A DNA stretch of 64,000 nt from Loktanella sp. DSM 29012 (GCF_900110705.1 NZ_FOEJ01000003.1:372001-436000), one strand, 5' to 3'. Shown: positions 1 to 8,634, numbered from the stretch's first letter. Notes: generated from the sequence alone by a model not told the origin. Program-made: numbers and translations.

Positions 1-26
1 CGGATACGGCGACAGCGCAGTGTCGC

Positions 27-290
27 ATGGCGGCAATCGGTGCGGGTTGTGCGACGGCACCCATTCGCAAGGTGACGCCGCCACCCCCAGAACCGGCCCC
101 GGTGAATATCGGCGACGTGCTGGAACCTGGACAATATTCCATGGTCATGAACGCGGCCTACTACGGCCTGCCGCTGCCGCGCGACGGCTGGGTGTATTTC
201 AGGATCAGCCGCGACGTTTACCGTGTGGATTATCGCACCCTGACCGTTCTGGAACGCGCAACCGACGAGACCGCGCGCAACTGGCCCTAA
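27..290 (+). CDS. RcnB-like small periplasmic or lipoprotein, 5' end uncertain
   Basis: The reading frame is open to the window's left edge, so the true start may lie outside; the first ATG inside is used. A proline-rich segment is followed by a short domain with YGLPLPRDGWVYFRI and DVYRVDYRT, which resembles the C-terminal module of RcnB-type periplasmic proteins (pattern GLP-P-GW-Y-R-V). A possible lipobox-like GAGC precedes it, but there is no convincing signal peptide from this start. The function is not known. The 3' end overlaps the end of the convergent FAD monooxygenase gene by a few bases. The RcnB resemblance is a family-level guess. Confidence 0.5.
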   Translation: MAAIGAGCATAPIRKVTPPPPEPAPVNIGDVLEPGQYSMVMNAAYYGLPLPRDGWVYFRISRDVYRVDYRTLTVLERATDETARNWP

Positions 291-1384
291 CCCGCAGGAT
301 CGTAGCCATAGAGCCAGTCCAGCCGGTTGATGAACGCGCCCGGTGCCATCCGACCCAGCGCGGCAAGTCCCAGATGTGCTGCGCGCTGTGTGACGCCTGA
401 CAGGTGGTAATTGACCGCATTCGCATCCGCCGCAGCAATAGCACGCGTGACACGCGGCGCGCGCAAGGCCTGATAGCGCGGTAGCCCAGCCGCGATCCCG
501 TGCCGTGCCACACAGCGGGCCAGCACGACCGCGTCCTCCAGCGCCAGATTGGCGCCCTGCGCCAGAAACGGGAGTGTCGGATGAGCGGCATCGCCGACCA
601 GCACATGGGATGCATCATGCCACCGGGCCGCTACGGGATGACGGAACAACCCCCACAGCAAGGGCACTTCGACCGCCCAGAGGATATCGTGCAAGGCAGG
701 ACAGGCATCGGCAAAGGCATCGCGCATGGCCTGCGGCGTATCGGCGTGGTGCCAGCCTTCGGCGGCCCAGTCGTTGCGTTCCTGCACGGCCACGATGTTC
801 AGACGGTTGCCGGGCAGCGGATAGGTGACCACATGACGGCCCGGCATCATCCATATCCGCGCCTGCGGCGGTGCCTCGGCCTGCACGAGGGCACGCCAGG
901 CCACCTGTCCCGAAAACGCGGGCGCATCAGCGCCGTTCAGTCGCGCCCGCACCTGCGATTTGATCCCGTCGGCCCCCACCACCAGATCGGCACGTGGGTC
1001 ATCCGCCCGCGTCCCAAGGCACAGCTCCACGCCGCGCGCACGGCAGGCCTCGGCCAGCATGGCGATCAGGTCGGGGCGTGCGACAAAGCGGTAGCACGGC
1101 ACCTGCCCCGTCAGGTCGAACCGGGTGACGGTCCGTCCCGTCACACCATTGGTCGGCACCACCGCCTCTGACGGCAGGCTGATCCGGTCCAGCGCATCCG
1201 ACAGCCCCAGCGCCGCAAGCGCGCGCCCACCATTGGGGCTGATCTGCAGCCCCGCGCCGATGTCGCCCAGCGTTTCGGCCTGTTCAAAAACACGAACGCT
1301 GGCCCCTTGCATCGCAAGGGCCAGCGCCGTTGTCAGTCCTGCCGGGCCGCCGCCGATGACGGCGACGTCGCGTTTGGCAATCAT
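287..1384 (-). CDS. FAD-dependent monooxygenase (salicylate hydroxylase / UbiH type)
   Basis: A 365-residue flavoprotein monooxygenase of the aromatic hydroxylase group. The N-terminal dinucleotide-binding fold has VIGGGPAG around residue 10. A second FAD motif, GDAAHPTLPFLAQGAN, lies in the C-terminal third and is characteristic of this family. Such enzymes use NAD(P)H and O2 to hydroxylate aromatic rings; the substrate cannot be told from the sequence. The start MIAKRD is chosen because the family begins a few residues before the Rossmann strand and because it lies next to the stop of the upstream dksA-like gene, so the two are probably co-transcribed. An upstream in-frame start would run into dksA. 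Confidence 0.85.
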   Translation of the reverse strand: MIAKRDVAVIGGGPAGLTTALALAMQGASVRVFEQAETLGDIGAGLQISPNGGRALAALGLSDALDRISLPSEAVVPTNGVTGRTVTRFDLTGQVPCYRFVARPDLIAMLAEACRARGVELCLGTRADDPRADLVVGADGIKSQVRARLNGADAPAFSGQVAWRALVQAEAPPQARIWMMPGRHVVTYPLPGNRLNIVAVQERNDWAAEGWHHADTPQAMRDAFADACPALHDILWAVEVPLLWGLFRHPVAARWHDASHVLVGDAAHPTLPFLAQGANLALEDAVVLARCVARHGIAAGLPRYQALRAPRVTRAIAAADANAVNYHLSGVTQRAAHLGLAALGRMAPGAFINRLDWLYGYDPAG

Positions 1385-1385
1385 G

Positions 1386-1808
1386 TCAGTCCTTGCGGTG
1401 CACCCGTTCGCCACGCTCGTGCCGTTCCTGCGCCTCGAGCGTCATGGTCGCGATGGGGCGCGCATCCAGACGTTTGAGGCTGATCGGATCGCCCGTGATC
1501 GCGCAATACCCGAATTCACCATCGTCGATGCGGCGCAGGGCGGCGTCGATTTTCGCAACCAGCTTGCGCTGACGGTCGCGGGTGCGCAATTCGATGCTGC
1601 GGTCGGTTTCCTCGGACGCACGATCGGCCACGTCGGGGATGTTGCGGGTCTGGTCCTTCATGCCGGCGACGGTGTCGCGCGTGTCCTCCAGCAACTCGGC
1701 CTTCCAGTCGAGCAGCTTACGGCGGAAATATTCTGTCTGACGTTCGTTCATGAACGGTTCATCTTCGGCCGGACGATAGTCATCTGGCAGAAATGTTTCG
1801 GCTTTCAT
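1386..1808 (-). CDS. dksA: DksA/TraR-family RNA polymerase-binding protein with a degenerate zinc finger
   Basis: A 140-residue DksA-like regulator, which would act in the RNA polymerase secondary channel, typically with ppGpp. The coiled-coil tip signature D-x-x-D-x-A is present (D59, D62, A64 in PDVADRASEE). The C-terminal globular region keeps the family backbone (GEFGY, LKRLDARP) but has only one cysteine (C102) where classical DksA has four zinc ligands. The start is placed at MKAETF because GGAGGGG precedes it at good spacing; an upstream in-frame ATG would add 16 unconserved residues. A similar cysteine-poor DksA is known from Rhodobacter sphaeroides. One base separates its stop from the next gene's start. 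Confidence 0.85.
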   Translation of the reverse strand: MKAETFLPDDYRPAEDEPFMNERQTEYFRRKLLDWKAELLEDTRDTVAGMKDQTRNIPDVADRASEETDRSIELRTRDRQRKLVAKIDAALRRIDDGEFGYCAITGDPISLKRLDARPIATMTLEAQERHERGERVHRKD

Positions 1809-1994
1809 CGGGGTCCCCTCCAAGTTGTCGATTGTCATAGCGTCGTTTCCTGACATTCGACTCTCCTTCGTGTCGGCTGGGCATCACTTAGCCGCTCGCC
1901 CTGGCGGTGTCACTTGTTTTTTAAGGACGCCCATGTGGTTGTGGCCGGCGCGATGCACACATAACCTTGGCTGAAATGACCATAGGGAACCGCC

Positions 1995-2834
1995 ATGCAA
2001 TTCACCGGATCTGACAGCTACATCGCCACCGACGACCTGACGATGGCCGTCAACGCCGCCGTGACGCTCGAACGTCCGCTACTCGTCAAAGGCGAGCCAG
2101 GCACCGGAAAAACCGAACTTGCGCGGCAGGTTGCCGCCGGTCTGGGCCTGCCGATGATCGAATGGCACATCAAATCAACGACGCGCGCGCAGCAAGGTTT
2201 GTACGAATACGATGCCGTCAGCCGGTTGCGCGACAGCCAGTTGGGTGATGCGCGTGTTCACGACATCGGGAATTACATCAAACGCGGCAAATTGTGGCAG
2301 GCGTTCGCGGCAGGCGAAAAGGTCGTGCTGCTGATCGACGAGATCGACAAGGCCGATATCGAGTTTCCCAACGACCTGTTGCAGGAACTCGACCGGATGG
2401 AATTCCACGTCTATGAGACCGGAGAGACGATCAAGGCGGACGTGCGCCCCATCGTCATCATTACCTCGAACAACGAAAAGGAACTGCCGGACGCGTTTCT
2501 GCGCCGTTGTTTTTTCCACTACATCCGGTTTCCCGACATGGACACGATGCGCCGCATCGTCGAAGTGCACCACCCCGGCATCAAGGACCGGTTGCTGACC
2601 ACCGCGCTGACCCAGTTCTACGAATTGCGCGAAACGGCAGGCCTCAAGAAAAAGCCATCGACGTCAGAGGTGCTGGACTGGCTGAAACTGCTGCTGGCCG
2701 AGGATCTGACACCCGAAGATCTGGCCCGAGACGGTGCCGATGCGCTGCCGAAACTGCATGGCGCACTGTTGAAAAACGAACAGGACGTGCACCTGTTTGA
2801 ACGCCTCGCCTTTATGGCGCGCGGTCGTAGATGA
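1995..2834 (+). CDS. MoxR-family AAA+ ATPase
   Basis: A 279-residue AAA+ ATPase of the MoxR class. Walker A is GEPGTGKT near residue 36, Walker B is VVLLIDEIDKAD near residue 115, sensor 1 is ITSNNEKELPDAFLRR, and an arginine-rich sensor follows. MoxR ATPases act as chaperones that mature metal-containing or multi-subunit complexes, usually with a partner carrying a von Willebrand A domain; such a partner (CoxE-like) lies 1.8 kb downstream on the same strand. The split is close to the CoxD/CoxE pair of CO dehydrogenase clusters, but no molybdoenzyme genes are here. ATG follows AGGGAACCGCC. Confidence 0.9.
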   Translation: MQFTGSDSYIATDDLTMAVNAAVTLERPLLVKGEPGTGKTELARQVAAGLGLPMIEWHIKSTTRAQQGLYEYDAVSRLRDSQLGDARVHDIGNYIKRGKLWQAFAAGEKVVLLIDEIDKADIEFPNDLLQELDRMEFHVYETGETIKADVRPIVIITSNNEKELPDAFLRRCFFHYIRFPDMDTMRRIVEVHHPGIKDRLLTTALTQFYELRETAGLKKKPSTSEVLDWLKLLLAEDLTPEDLARDGADALPKLHGALLKNEQDVHLFERLAFMARGRR

Positions 2835-2840
2835 CCGCAT

Positions 2841-2875
2841 AGGTTGCGGCACGGCGGCAACGCCTGCCGCAACCT
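2841..2875. terminator. Perfect 11-bp hairpin just after the moxR stop
   Basis: AGGTTGCGGCA at 2841-2851 is exactly complementary to TGCCGCAACCT at 2865-2875, with a 13-base loop, starting seven bases after the MoxR stop codon. There is no T-tract on either strand, so it may be a weak or Rho-assisted terminator or an mRNA-stabilising 3' hairpin rather than a strong intrinsic terminator. Confidence 0.55.
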
Positions 2876-3149
2876 TGAACGTCGAACCACTTTTTCCTCG
2901 CATTCCCGGCGGTGCTTTGACCTACTGGCCAGACCCCCGCCTGATTCCGTCAATTTGTCGCAATCCGGTCCAGAAGGGGTCGCAGTCCGCAGGCAGACGG
3001 TACTGACGCAAACCGAGGAGAGCAGATGTGATCAGGACCGTTTTTCCGGTCGGTTGCCCATGGCGCTGCACGCCGTGCGACCACCTATCAGACCTCGGTG
3101 CGCCATGTTTGACCAAATCCGCCAGTCGTCACCAGCACTGGTGCCACTC
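2876..3149. other. Intergenic stretch between moxR and the DUF2927 gene
   Basis: About 270 bases without a confident gene. The frame of the downstream DUF2927 gene is open through this stretch, with further possible starts at 3060 and 3105, but the translated sequence has no signal peptide or recognisable motif before the lipoprotein start at 3150. It probably holds the promoter of the downstream gene; no clear -35/-10 pair was recognised. Confidence 0.4.
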
Positions 3150-4499
3150 ATGAGACAGACCTTTGCCGTCTGGGCGCTTGCCTTTGCTGCATCCTGCGCA
3201 CCGGTGCAGCCTGTGGATACCATCACCCGCGCCGCCACCACCTCTGCCCTGCCGCCGATGCAGGGATTTGCCGATACCTCGCCTGTCCGCGTCACCCGTT
3301 CGAATGCCGAAATGGCCCAGGATTTCCTGGACCTGACGTTTCGTCTGGAAAGCGGCCGGACCATCAGCACCATGACCCGGTTCGAAGGACCGCTGACAGT
3401 GCGTGTGCTGGGCAGTGCCGCCCCGACGCTGGCCACCGATCTGGATGTCTTGCTGTCGCGCCTGCGCCAAGAGGCGGATCTGGATATCCGGCCCACCCAG
3501 TCGTCTGATGCCAGCATCACGATACAGGCCATCCCGCAGCGGACCTTGCAACGCGCTGTGCCCAAGGCGGCTTGTTTCGTCGTGCCGCGCGTGCGCGACT
3601 GGGACGAATACATGGCCAGCCGCAGCAGTGGACGTGTCGACTGGTCGACACTGACGCAGCGCGAACATGCTGCCATCTTTGTACCCGCTGATGCAGCACC
3701 GCAGGAAATCCGCGACTGCCTGCACGAGGAATTGGCACAGGTTCTGGGGCCGCTGAATGACCTCTATCGTCTGCCCGATTCCGTGTTCAACGACGACAAC
3801 ATCCATGCTGTTCTGACCGGGTTCGACATGCTGATGCTGCGCGTGACCTATGCGCCCGAACTGCGATCCGGCATGACCCGCGCGCAGGTCGCATCCGCAC
3901 TGCCTGCCATTCTCGCCCGCCTCAATCCGCGTGGCGGGTCGGGTGGCACCGCCAGTTTCCCCGACACGTCCCGCGACTGGATCAGGGCAATGGAAACCGC
4001 CCTGACCGAAGGCAGCAGCCCTGCAACCCGCCGCGCCGCCGCAGCCCGTGCGGTGCGGATCGGTCAGACGCTGGGCTGGACCGGCCCGCGCGAGGGGTTC
4101 GCCTATTACGCCATGGGCCGGCTGGAGGTCGGCAACGACAGCCGTGCCGCGCTCGCCGCATTCGAGGCGGCGGACAGAATTTATCGCGCATCGCAAGCCA
4201 CACAGATCCATTCCGCCCATATCGCGGTGCAAAAAGCTGCATTCGCCTTGTCCGCCGGTGACGCGATGACGACGATCGAACTGGCTGACCTTGCCATACC
4301 GCTGGCTCGGGAACACCAGAACGCGGCCCTGCTGGCGACCCTGATGATGTTCAAGGCCGAGGCGCTGGAACTGCAGGGCGGCAGTGTCGCAGCCGAGGCG
4401 CTGCGGCTGGACAGTCTGCCGTGGGCGCGTTACGGATTCGGCTCTGATGACAATGTGCGCGCACGCCTTGCCGAAGTGCGGGGTTTGCGCCCTTTCTAA
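3150..4499 (+). CDS. DUF2927 domain lipoprotein
   Basis: A 449-residue secreted protein of unknown function. The start MRQTFAVWALAFAASC gives a short signal peptide with lipobox AASC; longer versions from 3105 or 3060 lack a better ribosome site. The middle carries the DUF2927 pattern: DCLHEELAQVLGPLNDLY followed by DSVFNDDNIHAVLTGFD. The HEELAQ segment recalls a metallopeptidase helix but has no third ligand in the usual HExxH form, so catalysis is only a speculation. The C-terminal third is alanine-rich and helical, TPR-like. It lies between MoxR and the CoxE-like gene. Confidence 0.75.
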   Translation: MRQTFAVWALAFAASCAPVQPVDTITRAATTSALPPMQGFADTSPVRVTRSNAEMAQDFLDLTFRLESGRTISTMTRFEGPLTVRVLGSAAPTLATDLDVLLSRLRQEADLDIRPTQSSDASITIQAIPQRTLQRAVPKAACFVVPRVRDWDEYMASRSSGRVDWSTLTQREHAAIFVPADAAPQEIRDCLHEELAQVLGPLNDLYRLPDSVFNDDNIHAVLTGFDMLMLRVTYAPELRSGMTRAQVASALPAILARLNPRGGSGGTASFPDTSRDWIRAMETALTEGSSPATRRAAAARAVRIGQTLGWTGPREGFAYYAMGRLEVGNDSRAALAAFEAADRIYRASQATQIHSAHIAVQKAAFALSAGDAMTTIELADLAIPLAREHQNAALLATLMMFKAEALELQGGSVAAEALRLDSLPWARYGFGSDDNVRARLAEVRGLRPF

Positions 4500-4512
4500 A
4501 GGGGCTGACCCA

Positions 4513-4683
4513 ATGATTATACCTCTCGGCAGCCTTCTGGCAGGTGCGGCACTGGGCATGTGGCGCGCGCGCGCCAATGGCGGAAACTGGCGCGACATGG
4601 CGCAATGGGCCGCGTCCTTTGGCATCCTGTTCGGGATCGTCGGGCTGTTTGTCCTGATCTTTTACAGCCGCTCCGTCGCCTGA
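4513..4683 (+). CDS. Small two-helix inner membrane protein
   Basis: A 56-residue protein. A hydrophobic stretch near the start (IIPLGSLLAGAALGMW) and a second at the end (FGILFGIVGLFVLIFY) suggest two membrane spans joined by a short basic loop. AAAGGGG lies seven bases before the ATG. Its TGA overlaps the ATG of the VWA gene (TGATG), which indicates translational coupling. No family was recognised; context suggests a membrane anchor or accessory for the MoxR/VWA system. Confidence 0.7.
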   Translation: MIIPLGSLLAGAALGMWRARANGGNWRDMAQWAASFGILFGIVGLFVLIFYSRSVA

Positions 4684-5867
4684 TGTTTTTGCCGTTCTTT
4701 GACGCGCTGCGTACAGAACGGGTCCCGGTGTCATTGCGGGAATACCTCGCGTTTCTCGACGGGATGAACGCCGGTCTGGCGACCTATGACATCGACGCGT
4801 TCTATCACCTGGGCCGCACGATCATGGTCAAGGACGAACGCCATATCGATCGCTATGACCGCGCGTTTTCGCGCGCTTTTGCGGGGCTGGAGTCCATCCC
4901 TGACAGCGCCGTCATGGAGGCGGTGGACATTCCCGCCGACTGGCTGGCCAAGATGGCCGAAAAGCACCTGAGCGACGCCGAAAAAGCCGAAATCGAGGCG
5001 ACGGGCGGGTTCGAGGCGCTGATGGAGCGTCTGAAAAAACGGCTGGAGGAACAAAAGGGACGTCACCAGGGCGGCAGCAAATGGGTCGGCACGGCGGGCA
5101 CGTCACCGTTCGGGGCCTATGGCTACAACCCCGAAGGCGTGCGCATCGGTCAGGACAAATCCCGCCACCAGCGCGCGGTCAAGGTCTGGGACAAACGCGA
5201 ATTCCGCAACCTCGATGACAGCGTCGATCTGGGCACCCGCAACATCAAGGTGGCGCTGAAACGCCTGCGCCGCTGGGCGCGTGACGGTGCCGTGGACGAG
5301 TTGGACCTGGACAGCACCATCCGCAAGACAGCGCAAAACGGCTATCTGGATGTGCAGACACGGCCCGAACGCCGCAACGCGGTCAAGGTGCTGCTGTTTC
5401 TGGACGTGGGCGGCAGCATGGACCCGCATGTGCAGGTGGTCGAGGAATTGTTCAGCGCCGCCAAGGCCGAGTTCAAGCACCTCGAACATTTCTATTTCCA
5501 CAATTGTCTTTACGAGGGCGTCTGGCGTGACAACAAACGTCGCTGGAACGACCAGACCGCGACATGGGACGTGCTGCGCAAATACGGGTCGGACTACAAA
5601 TGTATCTTTGTCGGTGACGCCTCGATGTCCCCCTACGAGGTCGCAATGCCCGGCGGCGCGAACGAGCACTGGAACAAGGAAGCCGGGTCGGTCTGGCTGG
5701 CGCGTGCCCGCGACCAATGGCCCGCCCATCTGTGGATCAATCCGATGGACCAACGATATTGGCCGCACACCCAGTCACTGCACATGATCCAGGAGATATT
5801 CGGCGCGGACCGCATGGTGCCGATGACACTCGAAGGCATCAGCCGCGGCATGCGGTTGCTGACCTGA
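4683..5867 (+). CDS. CoxE-like von Willebrand A domain protein
   Basis: A 394-residue VWA protein of the CoxE-like/YehP-type group. The metal-site region reads LLFLDVGGSMDPHVQVVEE, where DxGGSM replaces the usual DxSxS of the MIDAS motif, as is typical in this family. The N-terminal half is helical (FLPFFDALRTERVPVSLREY) and contains a charged KKRLEEQKGRHQGGSK linker. These proteins are the usual partners of MoxR ATPases in the maturation of other protein complexes. The start is fixed by the TGATG overlap with the small membrane protein. Confidence 0.88.
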   Translation: MFLPFFDALRTERVPVSLREYLAFLDGMNAGLATYDIDAFYHLGRTIMVKDERHIDRYDRAFSRAFAGLESIPDSAVMEAVDIPADWLAKMAEKHLSDAEKAEIEATGGFEALMERLKKRLEEQKGRHQGGSKWVGTAGTSPFGAYGYNPEGVRIGQDKSRHQRAVKVWDKREFRNLDDSVDLGTRNIKVALKRLRRWARDGAVDELDLDSTIRKTAQNGYLDVQTRPERRNAVKVLLFLDVGGSMDPHVQVVEELFSAAKAEFKHLEHFYFHNCLYEGVWRDNKRRWNDQTATWDVLRKYGSDYKCIFVGDASMSPYEVAMPGGANEHWNKEAGSVWLARARDQWPAHLWINPMDQRYWPHTQSLHMIQEIFGADRMVPMTLEGISRGMRLLT

Positions 5868-5919
5868 TCGTCAACTGCCGCGGATTGCGCGACGGCCCTG
5901 CACCCCCCATATTCGGATC

Positions 5920-6606
5920 ATGATCAAGTTTACCCCGATCCTGCTGGCCGTCATCTATGGTCTGGCGATGTATCACTTCAGCGCGTACCGCACGCGCAAG
6001 GAGCTGAACAGCCAGTCCACGGAACTGGCCGATGGCACCCTGCGCCGGATGTGCGACCAGATGGCCCGCGCACTGGAGATCGACCGGATCCGTGTCCACA
6101 TCTACGAGGTGTCACAGGTCAACGGACTTGCCGCTCCCGACGGGCGCATTTTCATCACCCGCGGTTTCTATGACCGCTACCGCGCGGGGGACGTAACAGC
6201 TGACGAAATCGCAAGCGTCATTGCCCATGAACTGGGGCACGTGGCCCTGGGTCATTCACGCCGCCGGATGACGGATTTTTCGGCGCAGAACGCGATGCGG
6301 ACGGCCATCGCCATGGTGTTGAACAGGTTTCTGCCGGGCATCGGTCCGCTGATTGCCAATGCGCTGATGTCGCTGCTGGCCGCACGCCTGTCACGTGCCG
6401 ACGAATTCGAGGCCGACGCCTATGCCAGTGCGCTGCTGGTCAAGGCAGGGATCGGGACAGAACCGCAAAAGTCGCTCTTTACAAAGCTGGAGGCGCTGAC
6501 CGGTGGCGCGGGACGCGGCACCCCCGCCTGGATGCTGAGCCATCCCAAGACGCCGGACCGCATTGCCGCGATCGAGCGCAACGAGGCGAAGTGGCGCGTG
6601 GAATAG
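5920..6606 (+). CDS. M48-family membrane-bound zinc metallopeptidase
   Basis: A 228-residue peptidase. One N-terminal membrane segment (FTPILLAVIYGLAMYHF) precedes the catalytic domain. The zinc motif HELGH is in ASVIAHELGHVALGH, and the third ligand is probably the glutamate of SRADEFEADAYA, 60-70 residues later. It is shorter than HtpX and lacks that protein's four spans. M48 peptidases cleave misfolded envelope proteins or process lipoproteins. It is probably in the same transcription unit as the VWA gene, 52 bases upstream, and ends at a repeated hairpin element. Confidence 0.85.
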   Translation: MIKFTPILLAVIYGLAMYHFSAYRTRKELNSQSTELADGTLRRMCDQMARALEIDRIRVHIYEVSQVNGLAAPDGRIFITRGFYDRYRAGDVTADEIASVIAHELGHVALGHSRRRMTDFSAQNAMRTAIAMVLNRFLPGIGPLIANALMSLLAARLSRADEFEADAYASALLVKAGIGTEPQKSLFTKLEALTGGAGRGTPAWMLSHPKTPDRIAAIERNEAKWRVE

Positions 6607-6615
6607 ACGTCGGAA

Positions 6616-6660
6616 CCGGGGCGCTGCCCCGGACCCCGGGATATTTTTGACCAGAAGAAG
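6616..6660 (+). repeat. Convergent-gene hairpin repeat, copy A
   Basis: A stem CCGGGGC / GCCCCGG with loop GCT (6616-6632) is followed by CCCCGGGATATTTTTG and then ACCAGAAGAAG up to the stop of the convergent ABC gene. Very similar blocks occur at 54021-54065 (opposite orientation) and 57978-58032. The stem followed by TATTTTTG is compatible with transcription termination for the peptidase gene. Confidence 0.75.
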
Positions 6661-7737
6661 TCAGGCCCGCGGAAACACGAAACAGCGGTCGCGCCGCAGC
6701 ATTAGCCACAGCGGCGTCCCGGGTTTTGGTAGAAAGACGGATGGCACCTTGGCCGTCAGGATCGTGCCGTCATGATCCATGCGAAATTCGACCAGACTCT
6801 CTGATCCCATGAAGCGGGCACGCTGCACGATGCCCCGCGCGGGCGAGCCTTCCATCGGGGTCGGACTGGGACCACGGCCTGCGCGGTCAAAGTCGATTTT
6901 CAGATGTTGCGGCCGGATGCAGATATCAACCATTGTGCCGTCGGGCAGACCCGGTGTCAGGAACTGGCCGAATGGCGTATCCGTCAGCGCACCGCGCACC
7001 TTGCCTTGGATCACGTTGATATCGCTGAAAAATGCGGCGGCTGCGAGATCGACGGGCGTGTTGTAGATATTGTATGGCGCGCCACGCTGCACGATCCGGC
7101 CGTCGCGCATCAGCGCGATTTCATCGGCCATACGCATCGCCTCGCCGGGTTCGTGGGTGACCAGCAGGACGGCAGTGCCTTCGGCCTTGAGCACATCGAG
7201 CGTCTGGTCGCGGATTTCGTCGCGCAACCGGTCGTCGAGACCCGAGAACGGTTCATCCATCAGCATGATCCGCGGACGCGGCGCGATGGCGCGGGCTAGT
7301 GCGACCCGTTGCTGTTCGCCCCCCGAAAGTTCGTGCGGATAGCGATTGCCGTAATCCGGCAGATCGACGCGGGCCAGCATTTCGGCGACGCGTGGTGCCA
7401 CATCGCGCCCGCGCCCCAAACCGAAGGCCACGTTTTGCGCCACGCTGAGATGCGGGAACAAGGCGAAGTCCTGAAACATGAGCCCAATGGACCGGTCCTC
7501 TGGCGGGACCGAGGTCGTGGAATCGCAGATCAGGGCACCGTCCACCGCGATCCGGCCTGCATCTGGCCTGTCGACACCGGCGATGATCCGCAATGTCGTG
7601 GACTTGCCGCAACCCGAGGGGCCAAGCAGACAGGTGACCTGCCCCGGCATCACCGAGAGGCTGACGTCATCGACCACACGGCGGCGGTCAAAGGATTTGG
7701 CGAGGTGCGTCACCTCGAGGCGCGGCGGTTGCGTCAT
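6661..7737 (-). CDS. FbpC-type ABC transporter ATP-binding protein
   Basis: A 358-residue ATPase of the CUT2/FbpC-like group. Walker A is GPSGCGKST, the signature is LSGGEQQRVALARA, Walker B is IMLMDEPFSGLD, and a C-terminal TOBE domain (ARGIVQRARFMGSESLVEF) completes it. Such subunits energise uptake of ferric iron, spermidine or other small solutes. The start MTQPPRLEV is chosen over an upstream in-frame start because the family begins just before the first beta strand. No permease or binding-protein gene adjoins it, so the transport partner must be elsewhere. It lies 57 bases downstream of the SDR gene on the same strand. Confidence 0.85.
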   Translation of the reverse strand: MTQPPRLEVTHLAKSFDRRRVVDDVSLSVMPGQVTCLLGPSGCGKSTTLRIIAGVDRPDAGRIAVDGALICDSTTSVPPEDRSIGLMFQDFALFPHLSVAQNVAFGLGRGRDVAPRVAEMLARVDLPDYGNRYPHELSGGEQQRVALARAIAPRPRIMLMDEPFSGLDDRLRDEIRDQTLDVLKAEGTAVLLVTHEPGEAMRMADEIALMRDGRIVQRGAPYNIYNTPVDLAAAAFFSDINVIQGKVRGALTDTPFGQFLTPGLPDGTMVDICIRPQHLKIDFDRAGRGPSPTPMEGSPARGIVQRARFMGSESLVEFRMDHDGTILTAKVPSVFLPKPGTPLWLMLRRDRCFVFPRA

Positions 7738-7794
7738 CGAATACCTTAGCAAAATACTAGGGCTGAGTAGCAAGCCCGCCGCACCCCTGCAAGG

Positions 7795-8574
7795 TCACAG
7801 CGTCGCGTTGATCGCGCCACCGTCCAGCAGAATGTTCTGCCCGACGATGAACCCGGCCTTGTTGGAACACAGGAATGCGCACATCGCGCCGAATTCCTCG
7901 GACGTGCCGTAGCGTCGCGCGGGGATCGTCGCCTCGCGCTTGGCCTTGGCCTCGGCGATGGAGATGCCTTCAGCCTTGGACACGCCGGCATCCAGCGAGT
8001 CGGCGCGGTCGGTGGCGTGGATTCCCGGCAACAGGTTGTTCATGGTCACGCCGTGCGGGGCAACCTGACGGGACGTGCCCGCGACATAGCCCGTGAGGCC
8101 TGCGCGCGCCGCATTCGACAAGCCCAGCTGCGGGATCGGTGCCTTGACCGACCCGGAGGTGATGTTGACGATCCGGCCCCAGCCGCGGTCGATCATACCG
8201 GGCAACAGCGCCTTGATCAGGGCGATGGGGGCCAGCATGTTGGCATCCAGTGCCTTGATGAAATCTTCGCGGTCCCAGTCGGACCAGAGCCCCGGCGGCG
8301 GGCCGCCTGCGTTGTTCACCAGAATATCGACGCCCATGGCCGCATCCAGCAAGGCGGCGCGACCGTCGGGGTCGGACACGTCGGCTGCCACGCAGGTCAC
8401 GGTCACGCCGTAGGTTTCGCGGATCTCTTGTGCGGTCTTTTCAAGATCTTCGGCACCGCGCGCGTTCAGCACCAGATTGACGCCGGCCTCGGCCAGAGCC
8501 TGCGCGCAGGCGCGTCCCAAACCACGCGACGACGCGCATACCAACGCGGTTTTTCCCGAAATGCCCAGATCCAT
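7795..8574 (-). CDS. SDR-family oxidoreductase with altered catalytic motif
   Basis: A 259-residue short-chain dehydrogenase/reductase. The cofactor motif is CASSRGLGRA (TGxxxGxG type), followed by NNAGG and the active-site serine in NITSGS. Where classical enzymes have Y-x-x-x-K, this one reads LGLSNAARAGL, so both the catalytic tyrosine and lysine positions are changed. The same change occurs in a known SDR subgroup, so it is a family feature rather than a sequencing slip. Substrate unknown. GAGGA precedes the ATG. Probably co-transcribed with the ABC ATPase. Confidence 0.82.
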   Translation of the reverse strand: MDLGISGKTALVCASSRGLGRACAQALAEAGVNLVLNARGAEDLEKTAQEIRETYGVTVTCVAADVSDPDGRAALLDAAMGVDILVNNAGGPPPGLWSDWDREDFIKALDANMLAPIALIKALLPGMIDRGWGRIVNITSGSVKAPIPQLGLSNAARAGLTGYVAGTSRQVAPHGVTMNNLLPGIHATDRADSLDAGVSKAEGISIAEAKAKREATIPARRYGTSEEFGAMCAFLCSNKAGFIVGQNILLDGGAINATL

Positions 8575-8634
8575 TGAAAATCCTCACTTGCTTTTGTTGC
8601 GGCAGGCCGTTCGCCTGCACTGTGCGAGGCAAGT

